64,000 bases of DNA from Acidobacteriaceae bacterium. GTDB taxonomy: Bacteria > Acidobacteriota > Terriglobia > Terriglobales > Acidobacteriaceae. Each line of letters opens with the position of its first letter. Position 1 is the first letter of the stretch. Below the pieces are notes generated by a model, which saw only the letters and a list, made by a program, of their open reading frames with translations, ran no database searches and was not told the origin of the DNA. Both the position numbers and the translations under genes were made by a program. Where the stretch lies: contig JAJPKO010000057.1 of the NCBI GenBank assembly GCA_021323655.1, forward strand, positions 1 to 64,000, given 5' to 3'. Positions 42,685-52,260 of this stretch are shown here, piece by piece.

Positions 42685-43379
42685 TGAGCCAAAGGACCTC
42701 GCAGTTCCGGGGGGAATGGCTCGCCATCAGCCCATACGGCACCGTCCTCAAAATATTCTTTTTTCCAGATGGGCACAGATTTCTTGAGCGTATCAATGAG
42801 CCAGCGGCAGGCGTCAAAGGCGGCAGGACGATGGGGCGATGCGACGGCAATAAGGACGCTGGTTTCACCGACTTCCAGTTTGCCGAGGCGATGGACGAGG
42901 AGCACGTCGCGGATGGGGAAGCGTGACAGCGCCTCATGGGCCAGAGACTGCATCTGTTTGAGCGCCATCTCCTCATAAGCTTCATAGAGGAGAAAGAGCG
43001 TGCGCCTGCCGTGGGTATTGTTGCGCACGATGCCATCGAAAACAACGACGGCCCCGTCTTCACCCGCTTTCAGTTTGCTGATGAGAAAGCCGGCCTGGAT
43101 GGGGTCGCGTACAAGGGCGACGTGGGATGAGAGATTGCCTCCGCTGACTGGGGGGAGCAGCGCAACTTCATCGCCCTCAGCCAACGGATGCGAGAGGGCG
43201 GCGTATTGCTGGTTGACGGCGACGGCGAGCGATTGCCAGAGATTGCCATGCTGCGAGGCGCGCACGCGGAAGTGGTCGAGCAGAGTAGCGACCGTTGCTC
43301 CGGCAGGCATTTCCAGGGATTCGATGGGTTCGGGAAAGAGGTCCCTGAGGACGCCAAACAACAGGACGCGCACGTGCAT
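42681..43379 (-). CDS. moaDE: fused molybdopterin synthase (MoaD-MoaE)
   Basis: 232 residues in two domains. Residues 1-81 are MoaD: ubiquitin-like fold ending in ALLPPVSGG (glycines 80-81). Residues about 87-225 are MoaE: VFDGIVRNNTHGRRTLFLLY, VLLVHRLGKLEVGETSVLIA, HRPAAFDACRWLIDTLKKSV and PIWKKEYFEDG. Together they insert sulfur into precursor Z to make molybdopterin. Since MoaD needs a free C-terminal Gly-Gly, the fusion must be cut after residue 81 or work by another route; mycobacterial MoaX is a known precedent for cleavage. The next gene overlaps it by four bases. Confidence 0.9.
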   Translation of the reverse strand: MHVRVLLFGVLRDLFPEPIESLEMPAGATVATLLDHFRVRASQHGNLWQSLAVAVNQQYAALSHPLAEGDEVALLPPVSGGNLSSHVALVRDPIQAGFLISKLKAGEDGAVVVFDGIVRNNTHGRRTLFLLYEAYEEMALKQMQSLAHEALSRFPIRDVLLVHRLGKLEVGETSVLIAVASPHRPAAFDACRWLIDTLKKSVPIWKKEYFEDGAVWADGEPFPPELRGPLAQ

Positions 43380-43440
43380 ACCTAACAGAATACTGTTGTT
43401 TAGACGCAGTCGCGAAGGAGGAAGAAAGCGTGGCCCAGGT

Positions 43441-43669
43441 TTATGCAGCCTTTAGCTTGAAGTCCACCCGTACTGTATCGAAGGGGAAGATTACGCCATG
43501 GTGTAACGGTCCGGCAGGCCCGCGCGGATGAGGGTTGCGACATCTCCATGTACGGCCTTTACGTCTCGATGGACACGGCGCGCTACCTCACGGATAGACA
43601 TCTCTCCCTGACCGGTCATGGCGTGGAGATCCTCCCAGCGCTTTGGGTGTCGTCAATAGCTCCAACAGG
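43441..43669 (-). pseudogene. relic of an HTH (HVO_A0114-like) regulator/antitoxin
   Basis: On the minus strand, reading down from 43669, LLELLTTPK stays in one frame, then a shift leads to RWEDLHAMTGQGEMSIREVA then RRVHRDVKAVHGDVATLIRAGLPDR, and a second shift leads to HGVIFPFDTVRVDFKLKAA with TAA at 43441-43443. This order matches the short HTH proteins of the HVO_A0114 type, often found as antitoxin-like partners. Two frame changes rule out a working product. The neighbouring 5' part may continue upstream but I cannot read it with confidence. Confidence 0.6.
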
Positions 43670-43764
43670 GTATCGGTGCAGTCTGAGCAGTGGCCTCTTC
43701 TTTCGTTGGGAAATTCACACAGTCTGGTCGTTGTAGTTGGCCGCCTCTGTTTATACTCACTGTG

Positions 43765-44709
43765 ATGAAAACCACCGCCTCCACTGTTCTTCGACGCGCT
43801 GCTGTTGCTGTTTTGCTGCCCCTGGTGGCCGTTCCGCCCTTGTTTGGGTGGGGAAATACGGGTCATCGTCTGGTGAACCGGATTGCCGCTGAGAGTCTGC
43901 CTGCTGACGTGCCTGCTTTTATGCGCACGCAGGTGGCTGTGAATGAGATTGAGTATCTTGGCCCGGAACCGGACCGCTGGCGCTCTCCGGCAGAGCCAGA
44001 GCTGAGTGCGATGCAGGCCCCGGACCATTACATTGACCTGGAAGTGGCAGACCTGATTCATCCGCTCCCGCGCCGACGCCATGACTTTATTGCCGCGGCT
44101 TATGCTGCGAGCCTGACCCGTCCGGCACAGGCGAGGGAGCTGCGTCCGGAACGCATCGGGTTCCAGCCGTACATCACCAATGAGGTGTGGGAGAGGCTGA
44201 AGGCGGCCATGCGTGAATACCGGGACCTGAACGCGAAGCATGAAGATACGAAACCAGTTGAGGCAGCCATTCTTTTTTATGCCGGATGGTTGGGCCACTA
44301 TGTCGGTGATGGAGCGCAGCCCCTGCATACGACGGTGAATTACAACGGATGGGTGGGGAAGGAAAATCCAAACGGATATACAACAGAGCACAAGATCCAC
44401 TGGAAGTTTGAAGGCGTGTATGTGGACGCAAACCTGAAAGAGGCTGATGTAAAGCCGCTGGTTTCGCCGCTCCATCCGGTTGGGGATGAATTTGATGATT
44501 ACATGGGATATCTGCGGCGCTCATCCACGTTTGCAGAAAAGGTCTATCAACTGGAAAAGGCTGGTGCATTTGATAACGCAGGGACGCCGGAGGGCAAGCA
44601 ATTTACGGCTGAGCGCCTAGCCGCAGGAGCAAGCATGCTGCGCGACCTGATCTACGCCGCATGGGTGGAGAGCGGGAAACCTGTTCCAGAACAGCGCTTT
44701 GACAACTGA
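43765..44709 (+). CDS. S1/P1 nuclease family protein
   Basis: 314 residues. A signal peptide (MKTTASTVLRRAAVAVLLPL to LFG) ends so that the mature protein begins with Trp, the first zinc ligand (WGNTGHRLVNRIAA). Other ligands: DHYIDLEVADLIHPLP, then AGWLGHYVGDGAQPLHTTVN. The S1/P1 family cleaves single-stranded nucleic acids or phospholipids with three zinc ions. It is secreted or periplasmic. ATG 43765 is chosen because it starts the signal peptide. Confidence 0.85.
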   Translation: MKTTASTVLRRAAVAVLLPLVAVPPLFGWGNTGHRLVNRIAAESLPADVPAFMRTQVAVNEIEYLGPEPDRWRSPAEPELSAMQAPDHYIDLEVADLIHPLPRRRHDFIAAAYAASLTRPAQARELRPERIGFQPYITNEVWERLKAAMREYRDLNAKHEDTKPVEAAILFYAGWLGHYVGDGAQPLHTTVNYNGWVGKENPNGYTTEHKIHWKFEGVYVDANLKEADVKPLVSPLHPVGDEFDDYMGYLRRSSTFAEKVYQLEKAGAFDNAGTPEGKQFTAERLAAGASMLRDLIYAAWVESGKPVPEQRFDN

Positions 44710-44712
44710 TGC

Positions 44713-45870
44713 TCAATTGCCGGAGGGCACGGGCGTAATTTCAGGAATTGGCACCTGCTCCACGATCTCCACGTCGAAACCCTGCAAAGCCGGTACGTGG
44801 GTTGGGGTATTGGAAAGCAGGCGGACTTTGTGGATGCCGAGGTCGGCGAGGATCTGGCCGCCGAGACCTACCTGGCGCAAAATGCGCTGATGACGGTCGT
44901 CACGCGCTTCGCGGTGCAGAATGATGCGGTGAGGAGTGACCGCCCGGTCAATATCAAAACCGCGGCTGGTGTTATGCAGATAAATGAGTGCGCCGCGTCC
45001 TGCATCGGCAATGGCCTTGAGTGATCGCTGTACGATGTTCTGGCAATCGCAGAGCGTGGCGCCGAAGACGTCTCCGGCGAGGCAGTGGGAATGCACGCGT
45101 ACCAGCACGGACTGGTCGCCTGAGCTGACATTGCCTCGCACCAGGGCCAGATGGCTTTCGTCTCCATTGATTTCGCTCTCGTAGGCGATCATGCGGAACT
45201 CACCGAAAGGCGTCGGGATCTCACTTTCTGCAACGCGCACGATATAGCGCTCGTTCTGCAGGCGATAACGGATGAGCTCGGCGACGGTCAGCATTTTGAG
45301 GCCGTGCTGATTGCAGAACTCGACCAGATCGGGCACGCGGGCCATTGTGCCATCGTCCTTCATGATTTCGCAGATCACGCCGGCGGGGATGAGTCCGGCC
45401 ATGCGGGCGAGATCCACGGAGGCTTCGGTCTGTCCGGCGCGGACGAGGACGCCTCCCTTGCGCGCGCGAAGAGGAAAGGTGTGGCCAGGGCGAACAAGGT
45501 CATTTGCGGTGGAACGGGGGTCAATAGCGACTTTGATGGTGTGGGCGCGATCGTGTGCCGAAATGCCTGTGGTCACGCCTTCACGGGCCTCGATGGTCTC
45601 AGTAAACGCTGTGCCGAAACGCGAGGAGTTCTGCTGCACCATAGGAGCCAGGCGGAGATAGTCGGCACGTTCTTCGGTCAGGGTGAGGCAAATGAGGCCG
45701 CGTCCGTACTTTGCCATGAAGTTGATGGCTTCCGGAGTGACGCATTCAGCAGCAAGCGTAAGGTCGCCTTCATTCTCGCGGTCCTCGTCGTCTACCACGA
45801 CGATCATGCGTCCTGCTTTGATCTCTTCGAGGGCGCCCGGGACATCAACGAATGGTGGTTTTACGGACAT
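44713..45870 (-). CDS. ribBA: bifunctional RibBA (DHBP synthase/GTP cyclohydrolase II)
   Basis: 385 residues. RibB domain 1-205: [38 protein letters not shown] and [16 protein letters not shown] are intact. RibA domain 210-375: zinc cysteines 263, 274 and 276 ([17 protein letters not shown]). The usual RQEGRGIGL loop reads [10 protein letters not shown] (299-308), retaining the arginine but losing Gln-Glu and the following glycine. A D-x-R pair at about 324-326 is kept. Riboflavin synthesis is the likely role; the changed loop raises doubt about the cyclohydrolase activity. It ends 3 bases from the convergent nuclease gene. Confidence 0.9.
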   Translation of the reverse strand: MSVKPPFVDVPGALEEIKAGRMIVVVDDEDRENEGDLTLAAECVTPEAINFMAKYGRGLICLTLTEERADYLRLAPMVQQNSSRFGTAFTETIEAREGVTTGISAHDRAHTIKVAIDPRSTANDLVRPGHTFPLRARKGGVLVRAGQTEASVDLARMAGLIPAGVICEIMKDDGTMARVPDLVEFCNQHGLKMLTVAELIRYRLQNERYIVRVAESEIPTPFGEFRMIAYESEINGDESHLALVRGNVSSGDQSVLVRVHSHCLAGDVFGATLCDCQNIVQRSLKAIADAGRGALIYLHNTSRGFDIDRAVTPHRIILHREARDDRHQRILRQVGLGGQILADLGIHKVRLLSNTPTHVPALQGFDVEIVEQVPIPEITPVPSGN

Positions 45871-45908
45871 AACCTTTTATTCTCTGCCAGAAGGGCGAAG
45901 TTTGCCAC

Positions 45909-47048
45909 TTAAGAGCGCTTCAGGTTGCCGGTTACGAGTTCGTATTGCGCAAAGATAAAGTTGTCCGTCATGCCGGCAATGTAGTCAGCGACGACGCGCG
46001 GAGCGCCTTCTTCTTCGACGCGAGAGGCATAGCCAGATGGGAGAAGCTCGGGGTCCGCAATCCAGGTGTCGAACAGCTCATGAATGATGCGCGTGGCCTC
46101 TTCGTGGTCGCGGATCAGGTCATCGCAGTTGTAAAGATTGTCGTAGAGATATCGCTTTGCTTCCATGCGCAGTTCTTCCATGGCAGGAGAGAACCGCGCA
46201 AGCCGTTCGGGGGCGGTGCGGATGCCGTGCAGTGTAGTGATATTGCCCGTGTAGACCTGGCGGCTGGTTTCTGCAATCAGGTCATCCACGAGAGCATTGA
46301 GCACGCGTTTCAAGGCTTCATTGAAGATGAGTTTTTGCGGTGCATCAGGGTAAGTTTCCTGCATGGGGAGATAAAACTGCTCGAAAAGACGCACGCGGGC
46401 GCGGATATCTTCGACGTCCAGGATTCCGGCTTCCATGCCATCGTCGAGGTCGGCGGTGAGATAAGCAATCTCATCTACGAGGTCTATCAACTGGGCTTCC
46501 AGCGGAGGGCGCTGGTTGAGAAAAAAGGCGGCCAGTTCAGGATGCTGCGCTTCGCTGTAATCGCGTGAATGCTTGATGATGCCTTCCCGCACGGCAAGGG
46601 TGAGATTGAGTCCGCGAAAAGCAGCATAGCGCCACTCAAAGTGCTCGACTGTACGAAGAGCATGCAGGTTGTGGTCAAAGCCAAGGCCATACTTTTTGAG
46701 GGCTTCGTCCAAAGCGCGTTCGCCGGCATGTCCAAAGGGCGGATGACCGATATCATGCACGAGGGCGAGGGATTCGCAAAGGTCTTCATTCAGCCCAAGG
46801 GCAGAGGCGACTGTGCGGGCGATCTGGGCGACTTCCATGGTATGCGTCAGGCGGCTGCGGAAGTGGTCAGAATAGCGGTGAGTAAAGACCTGCGTTTTAC
46901 CCGCGAGACGGCGAAAGGCGCGTGCGTGGATGATGCGTCCACGATCGCGCTGGAAAGGGGAGCGGTAGGGATGCGGGTCTTCAGGGTAGGCGCGCGCCGT
47001 CAATAACGGATCGGCGTCAGAGACGTCGCAGTTAGCCGGGAGTCGCAT
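45909..47048 (-). CDS. dgt: deoxyguanosine triphosphate triphosphohydrolase-like protein
   Basis: 379 residues. HD-domain phosphohydrolase: the first His is in [20 protein letters not shown], the HD pair is in [15 protein letters not shown], and the last Asp in [15 protein letters not shown]. Removes triphosphate from dGTP or other dNTPs. The N-terminal [20 protein letters not shown] is conserved. It follows the TPR gene by 3 bases and precedes ribBA by 38 bases on the same strand. Confidence 0.92.
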   Translation of the reverse strand: MRLPANCDVSDADPLLTARAYPEDPHPYRSPFQRDRGRIIHARAFRRLAGKTQVFTHRYSDHFRSRLTHTMEVAQIARTVASALGLNEDLCESLALVHDIGHPPFGHAGERALDEALKKYGLGFDHNLHALRTVEHFEWRYAAFRGLNLTLAVREGIIKHSRDYSEAQHPELAAFFLNQRPPLEAQLIDLVDEIAYLTADLDDGMEAGILDVEDIRARVRLFEQFYLPMQETYPDAPQKLIFNEALKRVLNALVDDLIAETSRQVYTGNITTLHGIRTAPERLARFSPAMEELRMEAKRYLYDNLYNCDDLIRDHEEATRIIHELFDTWIADPELLPSGYASRVEEEGAPRVVADYIAGMTDNFIFAQYELVTGNLKRS

Positions 47049-47051
47049 GAG

Positions 47052-49199
47052 CTATTTGGGGCCGGCGATAGCAGCGCCGGAAGATTCTCTTGCGAGACGC
47101 ACACGGGCGCTGTCCAGCTTCTTCTGGACCTTGCTTACATCGCTGGGGTCGGCATCGGCTGAGAGCGAATGAGCGTAGTTATTGAGCGACTGCTCCCACT
47201 GTGTGGCGGCGAGCCTGAGACGGTTGGTCTTTTCGTAGACTTCCCCGAGATGATCGTGGACTGTCGGGTCGCCGCTGTTGCGCGCGAGGGCCTTGGTGAG
47301 GTTTTCTTCGGCCAGTGTGTATTGGCCGAGTTTGAAGTAGGCCCAGCCAAGGGAATCGAGGTAAGCGTACTGCTGCGGGTCGAGCTGGACGGCCTTTTTG
47401 ATCATGGCCAATGCTTCATTGAGCTTGACGCCGCGGTCAGCGAGCATGTAGCCGAGATAATTCAGGGTGACGGCTGAGTTGGGCTCGATGTCGAGGACTT
47501 TCCGGAACCAGGTTTCCGCCTGGTCGTAGTGCTTCTGCCGCTCTTCAAGCTCGCCCCGCTCGAAGTAGACGTTGGCCTTGTCCTCCTGTCTGGAGGAAAG
47601 CTCATCAGCCTTGTCTATGGCCTCTCCGGCGTCTTTCCAGCGCTTCAGGCGGATGTACATTTCCGCGATCTGGTTATAGACGCTCCGGTCATTGTCAGGA
47701 GAACCATTCAGCAGTGACTTAGCCAGCGCGATGCCTTCCTCAGATTTGCCTGTATCGCAGAGCTGGCTGGCGAGCGTGAGCTTCGCGTCGCGGACCGCAT
47801 CCTTGTCGTTACCCGCTTTGGTGACGGCTTCGCGCGCTGCGGCAGTGGCCTTGTCGTACTGGTGTGCGTCGCGGTAGGTCAGGACTATATTCTGATAGGC
47901 CCGGGAGGTGTAGTCGCCGCCAAGGTCGGCCATCTTCTGGTAAGTAGTAACAGCCAGGTCTGTTTTGCCCTGCTCGCGGTAGACGTTGGCAAGACGATCC
48001 AGGAAGACGGCCCGATTGTTCTTTTCCCCTTCGGAATAGGCCCCGCTGGTGTGTTCCGAGCCTGCCACCATTTTTGACAGAATCTGCGCCGACTGGTCGA
48101 ACTGGCCGAGGGCATCGTAGTCGAGCGCCTCTTCAAAATTGATTTCGAGGGAATCAGTTACCAGATCCTTCGCCTTTTTCAATGATGCGAGGGCGTCTTC
48201 ATATTTGCCTTGCTGGCGTTCGATTTTAGCGATGTTCAGAAGAGACTGGGCATCACTGGGGTCACTGTTGGCGATGTCCTGAAAGGACTTGAGCGCGGCG
48301 TCTTTCTGGCCGTTGCTTAACTGCGACTGTGCCAAGGCCCTCTCGACGTCGAGATTGTCCGGCTCAAGATCAAAGGCTTTCTGATAAGCTTCGAGCGCCT
48401 TCTTGTTGTCTTTGAGCTGATCGTAAATCTGACCGAGGGCGTAGAGCGTCTTTGGGGTCTGGTCGTCCTGCGGAAGGGAGTTGAGTATCTGCACTGCCCG
48501 CTGGACGTCGCCTTGCTCACTGTAAAGTCCGGCGATGTTCAGGACAACATCTTCGGAATCAGGGTCAATCTTCTGCGCGGACTTGAATTGTTCCTCTGCA
48601 TGGATCGAATCGTGGTCGAGCATGTAGAGGCGGCCCAGGAAAAGATGATTTTCAGTGCTGTTTGGCTCCAGACGAACGATTTCCTTGTATTCGTCGATTG
48701 CTTTTTTCAGCATCTGTTCAGAAGGGCCGCCGTTCTGAAGGTTTCCAAGAGAACGGAGATAAATGCGGCCCAGCAGCTTGTGTGCTTCGAGGTTGTCGGG
48801 GTTCTTCTGGATTTCAGATTGCGCGGCGGCGATGGCATCGCGCACGCGACCGGTGTCGAAGTAGAGTTCGGCAAGATGCGCATTCAGATACGGCGAGTCG
48901 GGGTCGGCGCTTAAGGCCAGCTTGTACTCTTCAATCGCGCGGTTGGCGTACTCGGGGCGGCCGTAGGTTGTGGCCATTTCCTCATACATATGCGCGAGCG
49001 TGTAGTGGTAGTAGGCATTCGCGCGATCGGACTGCTGGGGCTGCGCAGAGCTACCGACTTGAGCCTGGGGGGATTTCTCTGGCTGGGCTTGTGTGGTCTG
49101 GGCGTAAATTGCCGGGCAGCAGAAAGCGGTCAGTGCCAGCGTTGCTACAGAAAGAAGGCGGTAGTGCGATGCCAAACGGGCCTTGCTGTTGATTTTCAA
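47052..49199 (-). CDS. exported tetratricopeptide-repeat protein
   Basis: 715 residues. A signal peptide (hydrophobic core LLSVATLALTAFCCPA, ending IYAQ) and a Gln-rich linker are followed by at least twelve TPR units from about residue 60 to 690, for example AYYHYTLAHMYEEMATTYGR, NLEAHKLLGRIYLRSLG, DNLDVERALAQSQLSNGQK and NSAVTLNYLGYMLADRGVK. The last two units are the most regular. It probably assembles periplasmic complexes. Position in an operon with dgt and ribBA is conserved spacing only; no direct functional link is clear. Confidence 0.8.
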   Translation of the reverse strand: MKINSKARLASHYRLLSVATLALTAFCCPAIYAQTTQAQPEKSPQAQVGSSAQPQQSDRANAYYHYTLAHMYEEMATTYGRPEYANRAIEEYKLALSADPDSPYLNAHLAELYFDTGRVRDAIAAAQSEIQKNPDNLEAHKLLGRIYLRSLGNLQNGGPSEQMLKKAIDEYKEIVRLEPNSTENHLFLGRLYMLDHDSIHAEEQFKSAQKIDPDSEDVVLNIAGLYSEQGDVQRAVQILNSLPQDDQTPKTLYALGQIYDQLKDNKKALEAYQKAFDLEPDNLDVERALAQSQLSNGQKDAALKSFQDIANSDPSDAQSLLNIAKIERQQGKYEDALASLKKAKDLVTDSLEINFEEALDYDALGQFDQSAQILSKMVAGSEHTSGAYSEGEKNNRAVFLDRLANVYREQGKTDLAVTTYQKMADLGGDYTSRAYQNIVLTYRDAHQYDKATAAAREAVTKAGNDKDAVRDAKLTLASQLCDTGKSEEGIALAKSLLNGSPDNDRSVYNQIAEMYIRLKRWKDAGEAIDKADELSSRQEDKANVYFERGELEERQKHYDQAETWFRKVLDIEPNSAVTLNYLGYMLADRGVKLNEALAMIKKAVQLDPQQYAYLDSLGWAYFKLGQYTLAEENLTKALARNSGDPTVHDHLGEVYEKTNRLRLAATQWEQSLNNYAHSLSADADPSDVSKVQKKLDSARVRLARESSGAAIAGPK

Positions 49200-49321
49200 G
49201 AGAACCCCTGCCAGAATCTCCGGCCTGAATCAATTGGATGCCTTCGGAAGCGCATCCTTATGCTTAAAGACGATTGTAAACCGGATTGGGCTTCAGAGGC
49301 AGGAGGGGAGTCGGCGAACTT

Positions 49322-49591
49322 TCCTGGTCGCGACGGAAGCTGGACATGAACTGGAGTGAAATTGGCAACGCGTGCGAGGCAATCAGGAGTTTATGCGGCG
49401 AACCGGTTCCGGAGACTCTGCAAACCCATGAGGTGGCGTTCAAAATCGCCGGGAATTACGGGTTCAACATTATTTACGACTTGCTGATGATTGCAGCCGC
49501 ACAGATGGCCGGCTGCACGACCTTTTATACAGAAGACATGCAGCACGGCCAATCCGTTGGCCCTTAGGTTGTGAATCCGTTTTTGTCCTGA
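49322..49591 (+). pseudogene. relic of a PIN-domain ribonuclease (VapC-type toxin)
   Basis: From about 49346 one frame reads MNWSEIGNACEAIRSLCG, then [39 protein letters not shown], and QHGQSVGP followed by TAG (49565-49567). Past that stop the same frame continues VVNPFLS to TGA at 49589-49591, where PIN proteins have the conserved GPLxxxNPF tail. Only the C-terminal half is present. Just upstream, VATEAGHELE is readable in another frame, which matches the PIN sequence before it. A missing N-terminus, a frameshift and a premature stop mark it as inactive. Confidence 0.6.
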
Positions 49592-49592
49592 A

Positions 49593-51176
49593 TCAATGCC
49601 GGAAGTGGCGCATGCCAGTAAACACCATGGCTGCGCCCAGTTTGTTGGCGGCAGCGATGACTTCTTCGTCCCGGACGGAGCCTCCTGGCTGAATAACTGC
49701 TGTCGCGCCTGCGGCTACGACGGTTTCCAGACCGTCGGGGAAAGGGAAGAAGGCGTCAGAGGCAGCGACACATCCTTTGAGTGGCAGAACAGCCTTCATT
49801 GCGCCGAATTTCGCGGCATCTACGCGACTCATCTGGCCTGCGCCGACGCTGATGGTCTGGCCGTTGCGCGCGTAGACAATGGCATTGGATTTGACGTGCT
49901 TGCAGACGCGCCAGGCAAAGAGCAGGGCGGCCAGTTCGTCCTCGGTAGGCTTGCGTTCGGTTACGGTCTTCAGTCCAGAAGCCGTGACGTAGCCACGGTC
50001 GGCATCCTGCAGTAGAAGACCTCCTGAGACCTGTTTGATGACGCGTGGAGTCTGAGCGGGCTTGATTTCCACCAGACGCAGGTTTTTCCTGGCAGCGAAA
50101 CGCACCAGGGCACCCTCAGAAAAGCCGGGGGCAGCGATGGCTTCTACAAAGAGCTTGGCGATTTCCTCTGCCGCCGCTTCGTCTACTTCGCGATTGATAC
50201 CAATGACTCCGCCAAAGGCCGAAACTGGATCTGCCTCGAGGGCCTTTTTGTAGGCTTCGAGTACAGTCGAGCCGGTGGCGGCGCCGCAGGGGTTGGTGTG
50301 CTTGATGATGGCGACTGCGATCTGGTCAAACTCCTGCACGAGCTCCCAGCAGGCATCCAGATCTACCAGATTGTTGTAGCTAAGTTCTTTGCCCTGAAGC
50401 TGCTTTCCTCCGGCAATGCCCGTTCCAGTGCCGTCGGAGTACAGCGCTGCCTTCTGGTGTGGGTTTTCGCCGTAACGGAGGCCCATGGCGAGCGGGTAAT
50501 TGATGCGAAGGGCCTCAGGGAATGCGGCCGAGGCCGGATCAACGAATTTTACCGGAGCTTCAGCGGGCCCAGGAGAAGAGATTTGTTCAAGCGTGTTGGC
50601 AATCGCGGTGTCATATGCAGCTGTGACGGCAAAGGCCTTTTTCGCGAGTCGCCAACGGGTTTCGCGGCTGAGTGAGCCTTTGTTCGCAGCGAGCTCTTCG
50701 GAGAGGAGAGGGTAATCGTCAGGGGAAGTGACGATGGCTACGTCCTCGAAGTTCTTGGCGGCAGAGCGGAGCATGGAGGGACCGCCGATATCAATGTTTT
50801 CGATCACCTCGGCGAACTTTGCGCCGGGGCGAGCCGCGGTCTTCTCAAAGGCGTAGAGATTGACCACGACCATGTCTATAGGCTGGATACTGTGCTCTTC
50901 TACGGCGGCTACGTGCTGCGGATTTTCACGGACGTGCAGAATGCCTCCGTGGACTTTAGGGTGCAGGGTCTTTACGCGGCCATCGAGCATTTCAGGGAAT
51001 CCGGTGAGTTCGGAGATATCGCGAACCGACAGGCCGGCTTCACGCAGGGCCTTTGCCGTTCCTCCAGTGGAAACCAGTTCCACGCCATGCTTTTCCAATT
51101 GATGGGCGAAATCCACCAGCCCGGTTTTGTCTGTGACACTGAGTAATGCACGCCGCACCTGTTTGTTGCCGCTCAA
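49593..51176 (-). CDS. purH: bifunctional AICAR formyltransferase/IMP cyclohydrolase
   Basis: Last two steps of IMP synthesis. 527 residues. IMP cyclohydrolase domain 1-200 ([46 protein letters not shown]). The formyltransferase domain contains [25 protein letters not shown] and [16 protein letters not shown] 51174-51176 is the start: AAGGAG (51183-51188 complement) is six bases upstream and the family sequence begins there. A longer frame with 71 extra residues lacks family sequence. It diverges from the rhomboid gene. Confidence 0.95.
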   Translation of the reverse strand: MSGNKQVRRALLSVTDKTGLVDFAHQLEKHGVELVSTGGTAKALREAGLSVRDISELTGFPEMLDGRVKTLHPKVHGGILHVRENPQHVAAVEEHSIQPIDMVVVNLYAFEKTAARPGAKFAEVIENIDIGGPSMLRSAAKNFEDVAIVTSPDDYPLLSEELAANKGSLSRETRWRLAKKAFAVTAAYDTAIANTLEQISSPGPAEAPVKFVDPASAAFPEALRINYPLAMGLRYGENPHQKAALYSDGTGTGIAGGKQLQGKELSYNNLVDLDACWELVQEFDQIAVAIIKHTNPCGAATGSTVLEAYKKALEADPVSAFGGVIGINREVDEAAAEEIAKLFVEAIAAPGFSEGALVRFAARKNLRLVEIKPAQTPRVIKQVSGGLLLQDADRGYVTASGLKTVTERKPTEDELAALLFAWRVCKHVKSNAIVYARNGQTISVGAGQMSRVDAAKFGAMKAVLPLKGCVAASDAFFPFPDGLETVVAAGATAVIQPGGSVRDEEVIAAANKLGAAMVFTGMRHFRH

Positions 51177-51263
51177 GCTGTGCTCCTTGGAAATAAAAAG
51201 GTTGAAATTTGATTGTAAAAGCAGAAGCGGCAGAAGTGGGGTAAGGTTAAATGAGACTGTTCT

Positions 51264-52163
51264 ATGGGCGCATGGCAGAGCAACGGAGATCATCAGGGCG
51301 AGCGCCCATACCCCACGCACACGGGGCCGGAGATTCTGCCGCCAGAGGGCAGGGAAGCGGAGCAGAGCTGGTATTATCAGCCGGCGCAAACGGAGTATGT
51401 GCCTCCGTCTGAGCCGCAGCGGCGTTCGCGCTGGGCCTATGCTCCGGCGACCTATGTGCTGGTTGGGATCAACTGTTTTGCCTTTCTTATGATGCTGCTA
51501 ACGGGCGGCTCTTTGATTGAGCCGACGTTGCGCAGCCCCTTGTTCTCAGCATTTGCTCTGAACGGGGGAGTGGTCCTCGACTACGGTCAGTGGTGGCGGC
51601 TGTTTACAGCGACCTTCACGCATGTGGGCTGGATCCACCTGTTGAGCAATATGTGGTGCTTGTGGAACCTGGGTCTTTTGGGTGAACCGCTGGTGGGGCC
51701 GTTCGGAATTGTTGCTGCCTATGTGTTGACCGGGCTGGGAGGCAATCTGCTGAGCACGGCGGTCCATCCAGGACTTCCTGGAGCGCCGAACGGCATTATT
51801 GGCGCGGGAGCGTCGGGTGCGGTCTTTGGGCTGGCAGGTGTGTTGATTGTCCTGCTGAAGTCGCCGCTGCTGCCGTTGCCGAGAATGGAAGTGATGCGGC
51901 TGCGGAGAAGCGTGATCTGGTTCGCGGTGCTGAACTTCGTTATTGGCGCGGGAACATGGGTGGCACGCACTCGCGTTCAGATTGACAACATGGCGCATCT
52001 TGGAGGCTTTTTGAGCGGGCTGGCCTTTGCTTTGCCACTTGTTCCGCGGATCGGCGCCCCGAGAGAAACCTTCCTGCGGCGACGTCGCCTAGCGGTCTTG
52101 GGCATGAGTTTCTTGCTTCTGCTGATTGCGTTTGGCGTGTATTCGTTTTATGTGGGCCGGTGA
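51264..52163 (+). CDS. rhomboid family intramembrane serine protease
   Basis: 299 residues. The first 60 are cytoplasmic and rich in Pro, Gln and Glu. Seven hydrophobic segments follow. Catalytic serine S184 is in GAGASGAVFGL and the histidine H245 in DNMAHLGGFLSGL. HVGWIHLLSNMWCLWNLG contains the conserved HxxxN-type region. Rhomboids cut membrane proteins within the bilayer. It diverges from purH; target unknown. Confidence 0.9.
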   Translation: MGAWQSNGDHQGERPYPTHTGPEILPPEGREAEQSWYYQPAQTEYVPPSEPQRRSRWAYAPATYVLVGINCFAFLMMLLTGGSLIEPTLRSPLFSAFALNGGVVLDYGQWWRLFTATFTHVGWIHLLSNMWCLWNLGLLGEPLVGPFGIVAAYVLTGLGGNLLSTAVHPGLPGAPNGIIGAGASGAVFGLAGVLIVLLKSPLLPLPRMEVMRLRRSVIWFAVLNFVIGAGTWVARTRVQIDNMAHLGGFLSGLAFALPLVPRIGAPRETFLRRRRLAVLGMSFLLLLIAFGVYSFYVGR

Positions 52164-52260
52164 ATGCGTCTGCAGATGTCCTTCTCTGAGGTGCCCAAGC
52201 AGACAACTTGCAGACACGCGAAGTAGTGCGGACCTCTTCCGAGGCCCGCAGTCGCATTGA

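Noticed and set aside
43384-43397. A LexA-like box (AACAG-N4-CTGTT) before moaDE
   Set aside because: The arms are in the reverse order relative to CTGT-N8-ACAG, and moaDE is not an SOS gene. Probably chance.
43588-44475. A 295-codon open frame opposite the S1/P1 nuclease gene
   Set aside because: The plus strand encodes a signal peptide and zinc ligands. Only the part of the minus frame beyond the nuclease gene (up to about 43669) overlaps the HTH relic.
52228-52249. A terminator between the rhomboid and XRE genes
   Set aside because: GCGG-A-CCTC/GAGG-C-CCGC forms a hairpin but has a mismatch and no T-run on either strand.
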